Shown here: one piece after another, positions 11,351 through 20,445 of the stretch
How positions within the stretch are numbered: the first letter of the stretch is position 1
How the letters are laid out: each line of letters starts with the position of its first letter
Source: Silvimonas iriomotensis
GTDB taxonomy: Bacteria > Pseudomonadota > Gammaproteobacteria > Burkholderiales > Chitinibacteraceae
Direction of reading: 5' to 3'
DNA length: 64,000 nt
NCBI RefSeq assembly: GCF_014645535.1
Contig: NZ_BMLX01000001.1
Coordinates: 55,169-119,168, forward strand
Made by a program: the position numbers and the translations under genes
Notes under the pieces: model-generated
What the model saw: only the letters and a program-made list of their open reading frames with translations
The model's database searches: none
Told to the model about the DNA's origin: nothing

Positions 11351-12274
11351 ATGAAGGCACTGGCCTCACTGGCGGCGTTTTGCCGCCGCACCCTGGGTAT
11401 TGTGCTGCTGGCTTGCGCCATGCCCGCGCTGGCGGGCGGCACCATCAACCTGGGCAGCAAGAACTTTACCGAACAGCACGTGCTGGCGGCACTGACCGCG
11501 CAGTACCTCACGGCCAAGGGTTATACGGTGAACCAGACTACCGATCTGGCCACCATCATCCAGCGCAATGCACTGGAGAACAATCAGCTGGATATGGTCT
11601 GGGATTACACCGGCACCGCGCTGATCATCTACAACCACATCGACCAGCGCATGAGCGATGAAGAGGCCTACCAGACCGTCAAGGATATTGATGCCAAAAA
11701 GGGCCTGGTCTGGCTCAAGCCCGCGCCGCTGAACAACACTTACGCGCTGGCCATGAAGCGCAGCGTGGCCGAGGCACAAGGCATCAAGACCGTGTCTGAC
11801 CTGGTGGCGGCCATGAACCGCGTGGCCGCGGACCCCAGGGCGCAGCCCTGGCAACTGGGGTTTGATATGGAATTTGCCGGCCGACCCGATGGCCTCAAGC
11901 CGATGCAGGCCATGTACAAGCTGGAACTCGCCCGCCCGCAAATCCGCCAGATGGACCCGGGCCTGGTGTACAACGCCATCCGCGACGGTTTTGTGCAGGC
12001 CGGCCTTGTGTACACCACCGATGGCCGCGTGAAGGGGTTTGATCTTCTGGTGCTGGAAGACGACATGCATTACTTCCCCAGCTACGCCGCCACGCCGGTG
12101 ATCCGCCAGGAAGTGCTGGACCAGAACCCGGGCCTGGCCGATGACATGAACGCACTGAGCGCCCTGCTGGATAACGACACCATTGCCACGCTCAACGCCC
12201 AGGTGGATATCGACCACCGCAACGTTGACGACGTCGCCGCAGATTTCCTGCGCGCGCACAAACTCATCAATTAA
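11351..12274 (+). CDS. Osmoprotectant ABC transporter substrate-binding protein
   Basis: This periplasmic binding protein (307 residues) belongs to the OpuCC/OsmX/YehZ group. A signal peptide covers about residues 1-30, ending near CAMPALAGG. The mature part starts [18 protein letters not shown], the family signature, and continues with [29 protein letters not shown] and [21 protein letters not shown]. The likely ligand is a betaine or choline compound, inferred from family. AAGGAG lies before the ATG. The gene sits 16 bp after the first permease. Confidence 0.9.
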   Translation: MKALASLAAFCRRTLGIVLLACAMPALAGGTINLGSKNFTEQHVLAALTAQYLTAKGYTVNQTTDLATIIQRNALENNQLDMVWDYTGTALIIYNHIDQRMSDEEAYQTVKDIDAKKGLVWLKPAPLNNTYALAMKRSVAEAQGIKTVSDLVAAMNRVAADPRAQPWQLGFDMEFAGRPDGLKPMQAMYKLELARPQIRQMDPGLVYNAIRDGFVQAGLVYTTDGRVKGFDLLVLEDDMHYFPSYAATPVIRQEVLDQNPGLADDMNALSALLDNDTIATLNAQVDIDHRNVDDVAADFLRAHKLIN

Positions 12275-12283
12275 GGAGGGCGC

Positions 12284-12943
12284 ATGGATACCATCAATGA
12301 CACCTTCCTGTTTGTGATCCACAACCTGCCGTTCATTCTGGGCCTGACGCTGCAGCATATGCAGCTGGTGGGCATTGCCGTGGCGCTGGCGGTGGTGCTG
12401 GGCGTGCCGCTGGGCATCGTGATCGTGCGCTTCAAATGGCTGGCCGCGCCGGTATTGAGCCTGACCACCATTGTGCTGACCATCCCCGCCATTGCGCTGT
12501 TTGGTTTGATGATCCCGCTGTTTTCCATGATCGGGCAGGGGATTGGCGCGGTGCCGGCCGTTACCGCCGCATTTTTGTACTCGTTGCTGCCCATTGTGCG
12601 CAACACGCACACCGCGCTGACCCAGCTTGATGCCGGCGTGCGTGAAGCCGGCCGCGGCATTGGCCTGACGTTCTGGCAGCGCCTGAAATGGGTGGAACTG
12701 CCGCTGGCGGTGCCGCTGGTGTTTGGCGGTATCCGTACCGCCGTGGTGCTCAATATCGGCGTGATGGCGATTGCCGCCATTGTCGGCGCCGGTGGCCTGG
12801 GTACCCTGATTTTGCACGGCATCAGCCAGAGCGATATCCGCAAGCTGATTGCCGGCGCCGTCATCGTAAGCGTCCTGGCCGTGGTCATGGACCAGGTGCT
12901 GCTGCGACTGCAGCGTGTGTTAACCCCGAAAGGAATCCGCTGA
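12284..12943 (+). CDS. Osmoprotectant ABC transporter permease (second)
   Basis: This 219-residue permease is the partner of the first one, of the OpuCD/YehW group. It has about five or six hydrophobic segments and the EAA-type loop VREAGRGIGLTFWQRLKWVELPLAVPLVFGGIR, followed by the family pattern MAIAAIVGAGGLGTLILHGI. A strong AAGGAGGG stands just before the ATG. Its TGA overlaps the ATG of the ATPase gene, so the two are probably translationally coupled. Confidence 0.9.
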   Translation: MDTINDTFLFVIHNLPFILGLTLQHMQLVGIAVALAVVLGVPLGIVIVRFKWLAAPVLSLTTIVLTIPAIALFGLMIPLFSMIGQGIGAVPAVTAAFLYSLLPIVRNTHTALTQLDAGVREAGRGIGLTFWQRLKWVELPLAVPLVFGGIRTAVVLNIGVMAIAAIVGAGGLGTLILHGISQSDIRKLIAGAVIVSVLAVVMDQVLLRLQRVLTPKGIR

Positions 12944-14082
12944 TGATCGAACTCAAAAACCTGTGCAAGACCTTTACCCAGAAAAACGGCCAGCCGTTCA
13001 AGGCGGTGGATAACGTCAACCTCACGGTGGCCGAGGGCGAAATCTGCGTGCTGCTGGGGCCGTCCGGCTGTGGCAAGACCACCACCATGAAAATGATCAA
13101 CCGGCTGATCGATCCGTCCTCCGGCCAGGTGCTGATCAATCGCGAAGACACCGCCGGTATCGACACCGTGACGCTGCGTCGGAACATTGGCTACGTGATC
13201 CAGCAGATTGGTCTGTTCCCCAACATGACTATTGAAGACAACATCATGGTCGTGCCGCGCATGCTGGGCTGGGACAAAAAGAAATGCCGCGAACGCGCCC
13301 GGGAACTGATGGGCATGGTGGCGCTGGACCCGGACCGCTTCCTCTCGCGCTATCCGCGTGAAATGTCCGGTGGCCAGCAGCAGCGTATCGGCGTGATCCG
13401 TGCGCTGGCGGCAGACGCCCCGGTGTTGCTGATGGATGAACCGTTTGGCGCGGTCGACCCGATCAACCGTGAGCAGATCCAGAACGAGTTTTTGCAGATG
13501 CAGCGGCAACTGGGCAAAACGGTGATGCTGGTCAGCCACGACATTGATGAGGCCATCAAACTGGGCGACCGCATTGCCGTGTTCCGCCAGGGCCGGCTGG
13601 TGCAAGTGGACACCGCCGATGCCTTGCTGGCGCAACCAGCCGATGACTTTGTGGCCTCTTTCCTGGGGCACGACCGCACGCTCAAGCGCTTGTTGCTGGT
13701 CCAGGCCGGCGAAGTGGCCGACATGCAAGAAACCCTCACCGCCACGCTCGATACCAGCCTGACCAACGCCTTTAGCGTGATGGACGATGCCGACTTGCGC
13801 CATCTCACCGTGGTGGACGACACCGGCAAACCGCTGGGCTACGTGCGCCGCAAGGACGTGCGTGGTGCGGCAGGCGTGTGTGCCGACAAGCTGCAACCAA
13901 TCAGCGTCACTTCGGACGAGGGCGAAAACCTGCGCGTGGTGCTGTCAAAACTGTACGAGCACAACCTGACCTGGATGCCGGTGATCGACACCCATGGCCG
14001 TTACAGCGGCGAGGTCTCGCAGGATTACATCGCCAGTTATCTCAATTCCGGCCGCACCCACCGTAGCGCGCTGGTGGCTTGA
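12943..14082 (+). CDS. Osmoprotectant ABC transporter ATP-binding protein with CBS domains
   Basis: This is the ATPase of the importer, 379 residues. The nucleotide-binding domain has Walker A GPSGCGKTTT, the Q-loop region YVIQQIGLFPNMT, signature SGGQQQR, Walker B VLLMDEPFGAVDP and the switch His in LVSHDIDEA. The last 120 or so residues (DTSLTNAFSVMDD..., LRVVLSKLYEHNLTWMPVID) look like a pair of CBS motifs. In OpuA/OpuCA homologues these sense ionic strength or nucleotides, so activity may be gated by salt. AAAGGA precedes the ATG, which overlaps the permease stop. Confidence 0.92.
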   Translation: MIELKNLCKTFTQKNGQPFKAVDNVNLTVAEGEICVLLGPSGCGKTTTMKMINRLIDPSSGQVLINREDTAGIDTVTLRRNIGYVIQQIGLFPNMTIEDNIMVVPRMLGWDKKKCRERARELMGMVALDPDRFLSRYPREMSGGQQQRIGVIRALAADAPVLLMDEPFGAVDPINREQIQNEFLQMQRQLGKTVMLVSHDIDEAIKLGDRIAVFRQGRLVQVDTADALLAQPADDFVASFLGHDRTLKRLLLVQAGEVADMQETLTATLDTSLTNAFSVMDDADLRHLTVVDDTGKPLGYVRRKDVRGAAGVCADKLQPISVTSDEGENLRVVLSKLYEHNLTWMPVIDTHGRYSGEVSQDYIASYLNSGRTHRSALVA

Positions 14083-14089
14083 GCGCCGG

Positions 14090-14112
14090 AAAAAAGCCCG
14101 CACAAGGCGGGC
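14090..14112 (-). terminator. Rho-independent terminator, minus strand
   Basis: On the minus strand GCCCGC-CTTGT-GCGGGC is followed by TTTTTT. It ends leftward transcription from the small secreted-protein gene at 14299-14919. The plus strand lacks a T tract, so it does not serve the osmoprotectant operon. Confidence 0.75.
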
Positions 14113-14130
14113 AAGTACCACAGGTTGAAG

Positions 14131-14259
14131 TCAACGCCGCCGCCAGTGCCGCCAGCACCAGCGGGCAAGGCAAGCCAGCCCGATGGGCAGCAGGAACGGC
14201 AATAGCGGCAGGCTGAGGATGGCGCCAATCAGCGCAATGAAGAGGGCGGCGGCACGCAT
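14131..14259 (-). CDS. Possible 42-residue membrane miniprotein
   Basis: The frame encodes an N-terminal MRAAALF, one hydrophobic helix rich in Leu, Ile and Pro (about residues 5-31), and a Trp/Arg tail ending CWRHWRRR. It lies between the 14299-14919 gene and the terminator on the same strand, so it would be transcribed. There is no clear ribosome-binding site (GCCTGAC precedes the ATG), and it could be a chance frame. Confidence 0.3.
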   Translation of the reverse strand: MRAAALFIALIGAILSLPLLPFLLPIGLACLARWCWRHWRRR

Positions 14260-14298
14260 GTCAGGCCGCGCCCGCCACGCTCCGGGTCAGGTGCGCGC

Positions 14299-14919
14299 TC
14301 ATTTACAGTGAGCTGCATCGACTTCCTGCACCGAGGTATAACGCCCGTTCCAGGTCTGCACCTGCACGCACTGGCCAGACGTCTGGTTGTACCACCAGTT
14401 GGTCAGGCCGTCGTGGCGGGTATTGCTGAACCCGTTGTTGGTCAGAAACTGCTCGCCACCCGCCCCGCGCGCGCCGTTCAGGGTAGATACATCCACCCGT
14501 GCGTCATGGCCGCTATCCTGGTTGGCGCTCTGGCTTTTGTGATTCATGGCATACAGGCCCACACCCAATGCGGCCACTGCAGCTGCGCCAATGGCGATAT
14601 TGCGGTTGCGGTCACGCGCCCAGTGTTCCGAATGCTCATCTTTCGGGTCCTGGTGCGTTGAATCTTTGGCGTCAACCGCCGTGACCTTGCCCCAGCGTTC
14701 AGTCAGCACGACCTCTGCAGTGGGGTGGCGATGGCGGTAAGTCTTGTACCAGTTGCCGTTCTGGATGGACGAATCGGTCTGGCGAAAGCCGGCGTCTTCC
14801 AGCTGGTCTTCGGCGCGGCTGGAACGCAGGCCGTTCAGATCATCGTATTGCAGCAGATCAGCATAGGCGGAGGTGACGGTGATGCCGCAAAGTACAGCAG
14901 TCAGCGCAAGGCGTTTCAT
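14299..14919 (-). CDS. Secreted or membrane-anchored protein of unknown function
   Basis: The 206-residue product has a signal peptide (MKRLALTAVLCGITVTSAYA). It then has two related-looking halves of about 60 residues, the first around LRSSRAEDQLEDAGFRQTDSSIQNGNWYKTYRH and the second around VSTLNGARGAGGEQFLTNNGFSNTRHDGLTNWWYN. A single hydrophobic segment (IAIGAAAVAALGVGLYAM) separates them. The repeated pattern A(E/G)..L...GF...........W(Y) suggests an internal duplication. No named family is recognised. GGGAAGA precedes the ATG at 14919; a longer in-frame start at 14967 would bury the signal peptide. Confidence 0.7.
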   Translation of the reverse strand: MKRLALTAVLCGITVTSAYADLLQYDDLNGLRSSRAEDQLEDAGFRQTDSSIQNGNWYKTYRHRHPTAEVVLTERWGKVTAVDAKDSTHQDPKDEHSEHWARDRNRNIAIGAAAVAALGVGLYAMNHKSQSANQDSGHDARVDVSTLNGARGAGGEQFLTNNGFSNTRHDGLTNWWYNQTSGQCVQVQTWNGRYTSVQEVDAAHCK

Positions 14920-15210
14920 CTGGTCTTCCCTGTTGTTTAGTAATCTTGAAGCCAGATTTTGATTCACTTGCTTTCATCAAATAAGTTCCTTATTCAACAG
15001 TTTTTTGGTGAGCAGTTACGCGGTTTTATTGATGTCCGGCAAGTTTTGCCCGCGTTGTTTGTTGCTTGCCGACACAAATAATCAACACTTTCGCAATGAC
15101 TTTTGCATACCCGGCATCCCCACCGGTTTTTGCGTCGCGCCACATTGTCAGCAAAGTACTTTCAAGCGTCTGAGCACATGCGGCAGCGCCGGATCAGCCC
15201 GGGCGCGGGC
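14920..15210. other. Intergenic stretch, AT-richer than surroundings
   Basis: About 290 bases carry the upstream region of the 14299-14919 gene. The base composition is visibly richer in A and T around 14935-15020, as expected for a promoter. No reading frame or repeat is supported. Confidence 0.5.
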
Positions 15211-15253
15211 AAAAAAAAACCGGTCCTTGCCTTGGCAACGACCGGTTTTTTTT
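15211..15253. terminator. Bidirectional rho-independent terminator
   Basis: AAAACCGGTC and GACCGGTTTT arms flank a loop of about 14 bases and are bordered by A and T tracts on both sides. It would end the leftward operon of the 15278-15697 gene and block rightward read-through. Confidence 0.85.
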
Positions 15254-15277
15254 GGCCTGGCGGCGTGTTTGGCGGCG

Positions 15278-15697
15278 TCAGACCTTGCCGCTGGCCTGAT
15301 CCATGGTTTTGAGCAAATCGGCCAGGGCCTGTTTGCAGTTGGCGGCATCGGGTTTATCGGCGCGCAGTGCGGCAAGGGCGCGATCAATGGCTTTATCAAC
15401 CACATGCCAGGTGGCAGCATCGCGCGGCTTCAGGCCGGCTTCGGCTTCATCCCAGCTCACTTCAAGGTCTTTGATCCGCGTCTTGCCGCCCGCCAGGTCC
15501 CCTTTGTTCACCAGGGTCTGAACGTCTGCCGCAATATTGCGGAATGCGGAGAGATCACCCAGCTTTGACGGCGCTGCCGCCTGGGCAATCGCAACGAATG
15601 GCGAGGCCATCGGCAAGGTGAAACCCAGGGCAGTAAGGGCAAACGCAGAAGCCGCCAGCCAGCGGGTGCCCGGCCGGGCTCTGGAATGGGTCGTCAT
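15278..15697 (-). CDS. Small secreted protein, unknown
   Basis: The 139-residue product starts with a basic n-region and a hydrophobic signal segment ([20 protein letters not shown]...) that probably ends near AIAQAAA. The mature part is helical: [41 protein letters not shown], then [37 protein letters not shown]. It contains one Cys. I recognise the pattern only as a conserved hypothetical protein. AAGGAG precedes the ATG at 15697. It lies 69 bp downstream of the DUF347 membrane-protein gene and may share its transcript. Confidence 0.7.
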   Translation of the reverse strand: MTTHSRARPGTRWLAASAFALTALGFTLPMASPFVAIAQAAAPSKLGDLSAFRNIAADVQTLVNKGDLAGGKTRIKDLEVSWDEAEAGLKPRDAATWHVVDKAIDRALAALRADKPDAANCKQALADLLKTMDQASGKV

Positions 15698-15766
15698 GAA
15701 ATACTCCTTGTCAGTGTGTGCGGGTTGAAACAGGACAAACAGCGGCAAATGCCGATCAGTGCGCGA

Positions 15767-16525
15767 TCAGTGCGCGGGATCGGCACGCATGGCCTGGCGC
15801 TGCGCCAGGGCAACCAGGGCGACGATCACCAGCAAAAACAGCGCGCTGGTGCCTTTGGCGCCAAAACCCAGGCCGCCGTAAGTGGTGGATTGCGATAACA
15901 GATCGCCCAGCGATGCACCCAATGGCCGGGTAAGGATGTACGCCACCCAGAACGCCAGCGTGGCGTTGGCGCCCAGTTGCCAGGCCACGGTGGTCAGGAT
16001 GATCAGCACGCCAAAGACAAACACGCCCCACTGGAACCCCAGCCCCAGTGCCTCTGTGGCCAGATCGCCGGCGGCCGTGCCCAGGGCGAAGGTGCACAGG
16101 ATGGCCGCCCAGTAAAAGAGTTCACGCGGCAGGCTGGTGATGTCCTTGATGGACAGCGTGCGCTCCTTGCGGAACCACAAGGCAAAGATCAGCCCCAGCA
16201 ACACGGCAAAGACCGCCGTGCTCAGATACAGACTGACGCCAAGGCCGTCGGTCAGTAGGTCAGTAATTTGCGTGCCGACGATGCTGACCAGCACCACCGT
16301 GAGCCAGTACATCCACGGAATATGGCGGTGCGCATTCAGTTGCAGACCCAGCGCGCCGGCCAGCAGCAGGGCCATGGTGCAGTCGGTGATCAAGGTGCCG
16401 AAACCGGCATTGACCGCCAGAAAATCCGCGCCGGTTTCACCGACGGTGGTGGAGAGGATCTTGATCAGCCAGAAGGCGAAGGTGACGGCGGGGACTTTGT
16501 TGGTCCAGTGGGAGGTGGCTTGCAT
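15767..16525 (-). CDS. DUF347 / COG4705-type integral membrane protein
   Basis: The 252-residue protein shows the DUF347 repeat. KVPAVTFAFWLIKILSTTVGETGADFL is the first unit, and later units contain YWLTVVLVSIVGTQITDLLTDGLGV, YWAAILCTFALGTAAGDLATEALGLG and FWVAYILTRPLGASLGDLL. It has about nine membrane segments, and each repeat carries an acidic residue inside or next to a helix (TVGET, GTQITD, GTAAGD, GASLGD). That pattern is typical of this uncharacterised family. AAGG is present upstream of the ATG. Confidence 0.82.
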   Translation of the reverse strand: MQATSHWTNKVPAVTFAFWLIKILSTTVGETGADFLAVNAGFGTLITDCTMALLLAGALGLQLNAHRHIPWMYWLTVVLVSIVGTQITDLLTDGLGVSLYLSTAVFAVLLGLIFALWFRKERTLSIKDITSLPRELFYWAAILCTFALGTAAGDLATEALGLGFQWGVFVFGVLIILTTVAWQLGANATLAFWVAYILTRPLGASLGDLLSQSTTYGGLGFGAKGTSALFLLVIVALVALAQRQAMRADPAH

Positions 16526-16683
16526 GGGGGGCCTTCAGATTGCGCGGGATGGATGTGTGTAATTTGGGGGAGGGGACTTAGGCTAGCCATAGGTGGGGGG
16601 ATTTTGGGCGGGGGGGGTGTGGCTGGGGTGTTGGCAAGGGGGCGTTGGGAAGGGAGGGCGGCTTGCGTTGTTACTACTTCGTC

Positions 16684-16703
16684 ATTCCGGCGGAGGCCGG
16701 AAT
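16684..16703. repeat. dRS3-like palindrome, variant arms
   Basis: The site reads ATTCCG-GCGGAGGC-CGGAAT. The 6-8-6 spacing equals dRS3, with both arm tips changed together (CCC/GGG to CCG/CGG). A second such site is at 16755-16774 with spacer GCGAAGAC. Confidence 0.6.
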
Positions 16704-16754
16704 CCAGCTGCAGTCATGGCAAGGATGTATTGTTCGCTTCGCCACTGCATCGTC

Positions 16755-16774
16755 ATTCCGGCGAAGACCGGAAT
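16755..16774. repeat. dRS3-like palindrome, variant arms
   Basis: The site reads ATTCCG-GCGAAGAC-CGGAAT and has the same flank (CGTC before it) as the other copies in the window. Confidence 0.6.
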
Positions 16775-16819
16775 TCAGTCAGGAGCCTGGGTGGCTCGCT
16801 GTTGTGGCCAGAGTCAGGC

Positions 16820-16853
16820 GGTAGGGTGGATTCGGAGCTTGGCGACAATCCAC
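16820..16853 (+). repeat. GTAGGGTGG...AATCCACC element
   Basis: This is the same 34-bp element as at 6622-6655, differing in the centre (GAGCTTGGCGAC instead of GAGCGAAGCGAC). It stands 16 bp before hairpin cassette B. Confidence 0.65.
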
Positions 16854-16868
16854 CATAGCGGTGTGTGT

Positions 16869-17278
<410 letters not shown>

Positions 17279-17331
17279 CACCCCTCAATTCATCCGTCTG
17301 CAAGAACGAAACTTCGCCCCACCGGTTCGTC

Positions 17332-17351
17332 ATTCCTGCGCAGGCAGGAAT
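17332..17351. repeat. dRS3-like palindrome, variant arms
   Basis: The site reads ATTCCT-GCGCAGGC-AGGAAT, again 6-8-6 with matched arm changes. It stands about 50 bp after the hexamer array of cassette B. Confidence 0.6.
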
Positions 17352-17402
17352 CCAGTCGGCCGCCGCCGGCGGCCTTCTGGAAAAGAACCACTACGCCAAA
17401 CT

Positions 17403-18866
17403 TCAATGCAACGCGGTCAGCATGGCATTCAGGAACGTGCCCTGTTCGTTGTAGGGGTCATCCGCGCTGTTTTCCGGGTTGGTGGGGTCGCAGCAGGTGG
17501 GGCTGGGTTTGTCCCAGACTGACCATTGCACCACCACCAGGTGCTCGCGCTGATTGATGGCAATCAGTTGGCCGAAGGCGCCTTGGGCTTCAAAGGTCCA
17601 GTCGCTGACTGAGCCCGGTTGCCCTTGCACCGGCCCGCGTGCTTGCACGGGGACTGCACCAGCGGGGTTGTCGGTGTTTTGCAAAGGGGCGCCGATATTG
17701 GCGTAGATGGGGCTGGCGAAATTGGTGGCGCCGACCTGGTTGTCGTCATAAGCGGGGGCGAACCACCAGTAGTAGCCATACTGGCCGTTGTCGGCGTAGT
17801 ACGGCAGGGCAGAGGCCATGGTCCAGGTGGTGGCGTCACGCATCCAGTGTTCTGGCAGGGTGCGGGTGCCATCGGGCAGGCGGCCGTTGTTCATCACGTA
17901 AACGCCCCAGCGGCCGTAGTCATGCAGGGTGGCGTTAAAGCCGCCAGCCCCGAACGAGACGCCATTCCAGGTCCACCAGTTGCCGTTGGCTTCCATGCCC
18001 AGGGGTTGCCACAGCTTGCGCTGCATGTACTGGGCCAGGCTGAGGCGGGTGGCGCGCTGAATGGCCAGACCCGTCAGGAATGCTTCGCCGGTGCTGTAGT
18101 TGAATACGGCGCCGGGCACGGCATTGACGCCAGTAGCGGGGTCGATGGCGTGCGGGCGGGTGGCCAGCAGGTTGATTGCGCAAGGCGGGGTGTTGCTGCC
18201 GGAGTTGTTCACGCACTTGAGCAAGGCCGAGATATCCGACGCCGGGTCCAGGTAGTTCTCGTTCCAGGCCACGCCAGAGGCCATATGCAGCATGGCGCGC
18301 AGCGGTACGCCCTGGTAGGCGGTGCCGTGCAGTTCGGTCACGTACATGTCGATCGGGTCATCCAGACTGGAGATATACCCGTCTTTGATCGCCATGCCCA
18401 GCAGGGTAGAGGTGATGGATTTGGCGGCCGATTTGCTGTCCCACAATGTCCACGGCGTAATGCCCATGGCGTAGCGTTCCAGCGCAATATTGCCGTCCTT
18501 GAGCACCAGCAGCGCGGTGGCTTTGCTGTGCTTCATATAGTCGTCCACGGTGTTGCCGGTATGTGGCGTGCCGTTGGCGTTGCTGCCGTACTGATAGCGC
18601 ACCTGGCTGGCGCGCCAGAGCTGGTCCGGACGGGCTGGCCACAGCGGTGATATCCAGTAGCCGCGCTGCATGGTTTCGGTACTGAACAACTGGGCGCTGT
18701 GACTGAAACCAACCACTTTTTGCTGCGTGGTCCAGGAGAACATGTCCTGCGGATTGGGGAGTGGCGTGCTGGCCACCTGGGCCGAAGTGACGTCGGCCGC
18801 CAGTGCGCTGGTCGCCAGCAGCAAGCCGGCGCCGAGAACCCCCGTGTATTGGCGCAATGTATTCAT
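17403..18866 (-). CDS. Secreted serine hydrolase, class C beta-lactamase fold
   Basis: The 487-residue protein has a signal peptide (MNTLRQYTGVLGAGLLLATSALA). The beta-lactamase/transpeptidase-like domain shows the catalytic SxxK motif in WDSKSAAKSITS, the Tyr motif in FNYSTGEAFL, and the later segments GFNATLHDYGRWGVYVMNNG, NGQYGYYWWF and FEAQGAFGQLIAINQREHLVVV. The class fits esterases, D-aminopeptidases and 6-aminohexanoate-dimer hydrolases as well as beta-lactamases, so substrate and resistance role should not be assumed. Four Cys residues may form disulfides in the periplasm or outside. GAGG precedes the ATG at 18866; a longer in-frame start at 18983 is rejected. Confidence 0.85.
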   Translation of the reverse strand: MNTLRQYTGVLGAGLLLATSALAADVTSAQVASTPLPNPQDMFSWTTQQKVVGFSHSAQLFSTETMQRGYWISPLWPARPDQLWRASQVRYQYGSNANGTPHTGNTVDDYMKHSKATALLVLKDGNIALERYAMGITPWTLWDSKSAAKSITSTLLGMAIKDGYISSLDDPIDMYVTELHGTAYQGVPLRAMLHMASGVAWNENYLDPASDISALLKCVNNSGSNTPPCAINLLATRPHAIDPATGVNAVPGAVFNYSTGEAFLTGLAIQRATRLSLAQYMQRKLWQPLGMEANGNWWTWNGVSFGAGGFNATLHDYGRWGVYVMNNGRLPDGTRTLPEHWMRDATTWTMASALPYYADNGQYGYYWWFAPAYDDNQVGATNFASPIYANIGAPLQNTDNPAGAVPVQARGPVQGQPGSVSDWTFEAQGAFGQLIAINQREHLVVVQWSVWDKPSPTCCDPTNPENSADDPYNEQGTFLNAMLTALH

Positions 18867-19304
18867 TGTTAACCTCGTGAATTCATATTCCTGATGCAAA
18901 CCAGTGCCCGTGATACGGGCGCGTATCAAGCCGGAAATAACAGTGGAATGACAAAACGCGGTGCGTCTGACAAAACAATTCAATGCATATGTCGGTATTG
19001 GCTTTGTTTTTGCATTTCATGTTTTCAGGCAAAGGCCGGCGAAACCCAGGCAGGCTGGATCATCGGTCTGACATGACGCGTTGTAAGGTATTTGGCCGGG
19101 TGCTCGGTGCGCAGTTTGTAGGGCTGATCTGACTTCTGCGCGGTGCCATGACAACTGGCGAACAATCTGCGTTGTAGAAAATGCTTTCGTCTACTGTCAA
19201 CTGTATCAATGACGAACGTAAAGGCGCTCACCGTGCCAAGCGTCATCAACCGGGGCGCGCTGGCCATGGGCAGACAGGCGGTCAGCGCGCCAGCGGCTGG
19301 CCAC
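18867..19304. other. Intergenic stretch without a supported gene
   Basis: This 438-bp stretch is the promoter side of the serine hydrolase. A 96-codon minus-strand frame (19025-19315) has no family resemblance, has Arg/His-rich segments and runs into the terminator at 19305, so it is not called. Confidence 0.5.
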
Positions 19305-19339
19305 AAAAAAGCCACACCGCATAACGCGTGTGTGGCTTT
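19305..19339 (-). terminator. Rho-independent terminator, minus strand
   Basis: On the minus strand the arms GCCACAC and GTGTGGC enclose a short GC-rich loop and are followed by TTTTTT. It lies 137 bp past the stop of the solute-binding protein gene at 19476. Confidence 0.75.
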
Positions 19340-19384
19340 GTCAGGATGGGCTGCGCCAGGGCTGGCGGCAGAAAATCTGTATTG

Positions 19385-19446
19385 AAATGAATGGATTGAA
19401 GTGATTCAAATGATTTAAATGAATCAAATGAATCAATCCATCATTT
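19385..19446. repeat. Nested AT-rich inverted repeats
   Basis: The outer arms are AAATGAATGGATTGA (19385-19399) and TCAATCCATCATTT (19433-19446), pairing with a single-base bulge. The inner arms are GATTCA (19403-19408) and TGAATC (19420-19425). It stands between a stop codon and a terminator, so it would be in the 3' untranslated RNA. Confidence 0.6.
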
Positions 19447-19475
19447 AACGGAAACAGAATTAAAAAACCGCATCC

Positions 19476-20318
19476 TTAATGCAATCCATAGCGCGCCCTG
19501 ATTTGCGCCAGGGTGCCGTTTTTTTCCAGCCGGTTAATGGCGGCATTCAAGGCTTCTACATCGGCCGGTATGGCTGATCTGCGGCTAAGCATCATATGCA
19601 CGTCATCAGAAAACACCGGCATGGGCAATGGCGCGACAGGGATATTCTGTTTGCGTGCTTCCCAGGTCAGGGCCACAAGGTCGCCCAGAATCACGTCACC
19701 GTGCTGGGCCTTGATCATGCGGATACCTTGCTGGAAATCCTCAAAAAACACGACCGATGACGCCGCCTGCATGGCGGGCAGGTTCGTTGCGTAATCCGGG
19801 CCGTACCAGCCGCTGTTGGGGCTGACCAGCAGGATCTTGCGCGCGCGCAAATCGGCAAAGGAACGCACGCTGGCGTATTGCGCTGCCTTGGGCGTCAGCG
19901 CCATCAGCGCGGCCACTTCACGGCGATATGGCAGGGTGAAATAGCTGGTTTTTTCGCGCTCTGGTGTATCAGAGGCAGCCAGCAACAGGTTCAGCGTGCC
20001 GTCTTCATACATTTTCTGGCGGCGCTTGCGTGGCACTTCATCGGTAATGATCAGCGTGCAGCGCGCTTCACGAAAAATGGCCTGGGCCAGTTCGATATCC
20101 AGCCCGGCGGGCTTGCCGCCGGCATCGGCATACATATAGGGCGGCCAGGTTTCCAGCGCCATGGTAAAGGGCATGCTGCAAGCGGCCGCGGTACTGGCGC
20201 CCAGGCTGAACAGGGCAAAGGCCAGGCAAGCCAGCCCGCGTAAAGGCGTGCGTCGGTTCAAAGTTGCGCTTCGCACCAGGTGTTTGACAGTTCCGAGTAT
20301 AGAAACGGCTGCGCGCAT
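19476..20318 (-). CDS. Periplasmic solute-binding protein, family 3 type
   Basis: The roughly 250-residue mature part has the amino-acid-binding PBP type II pattern: FTMALETWPPYMYADAGGKPAGLDIELAQAIFREA, then LNLLLAASDTPEREKTSYFTLPYRREVAALMAL, SFADLRARKILLV, GDVILGDLVAL and the C-terminal LEKNGTLAQIRARYGLH. A hydrophobic signal segment (LACLAFALFSLGASTAAA) precedes it. The start is uncertain: ATG 20318 gives a long n-region, while GTG 20276 or TTG 20261 would give a typical signal peptide, and none has a clear ribosome-binding site. No transporter genes are adjacent, so it may feed a distant system or act as a sensor partner. Confidence 0.8.
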   Translation of the reverse strand: MRAAVSILGTVKHLVRSATLNRRTPLRGLACLAFALFSLGASTAAACSMPFTMALETWPPYMYADAGGKPAGLDIELAQAIFREARCTLIITDEVPRKRRQKMYEDGTLNLLLAASDTPEREKTSYFTLPYRREVAALMALTPKAAQYASVRSFADLRARKILLVSPNSGWYGPDYATNLPAMQAASSVVFFEDFQQGIRMIKAQHGDVILGDLVALTWEARKQNIPVAPLPMPVFSDDVHMMLSRRSAIPADVEALNAAINRLEKNGTLAQIRARYGLH

Positions 20319-20445
20319 CGGCACCGGCGCGTTTGCCATTTGCCCGACGCAAGTTGTCATTGCCCTGGCATGTGCTACACCACCATGCATTAGCCGGACC
20401 CGGCCCGGAACAACAAAACGGTCAAGCAGGTGGCAGGAGAGCAGC

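Noticed and set aside
17403-18866. Naming the class C beta-lactamase-fold protein as an antibiotic resistance gene
   Set aside because: The SxxK/YxT pattern is shared by many esterases and peptidases; sequence alone does not show beta-lactam hydrolysis.
19025-19315. 96-codon minus-strand frame upstream of a terminator
   Set aside because: No family resemblance or ribosome-binding site; it starts within the terminator hairpin of another transcript.
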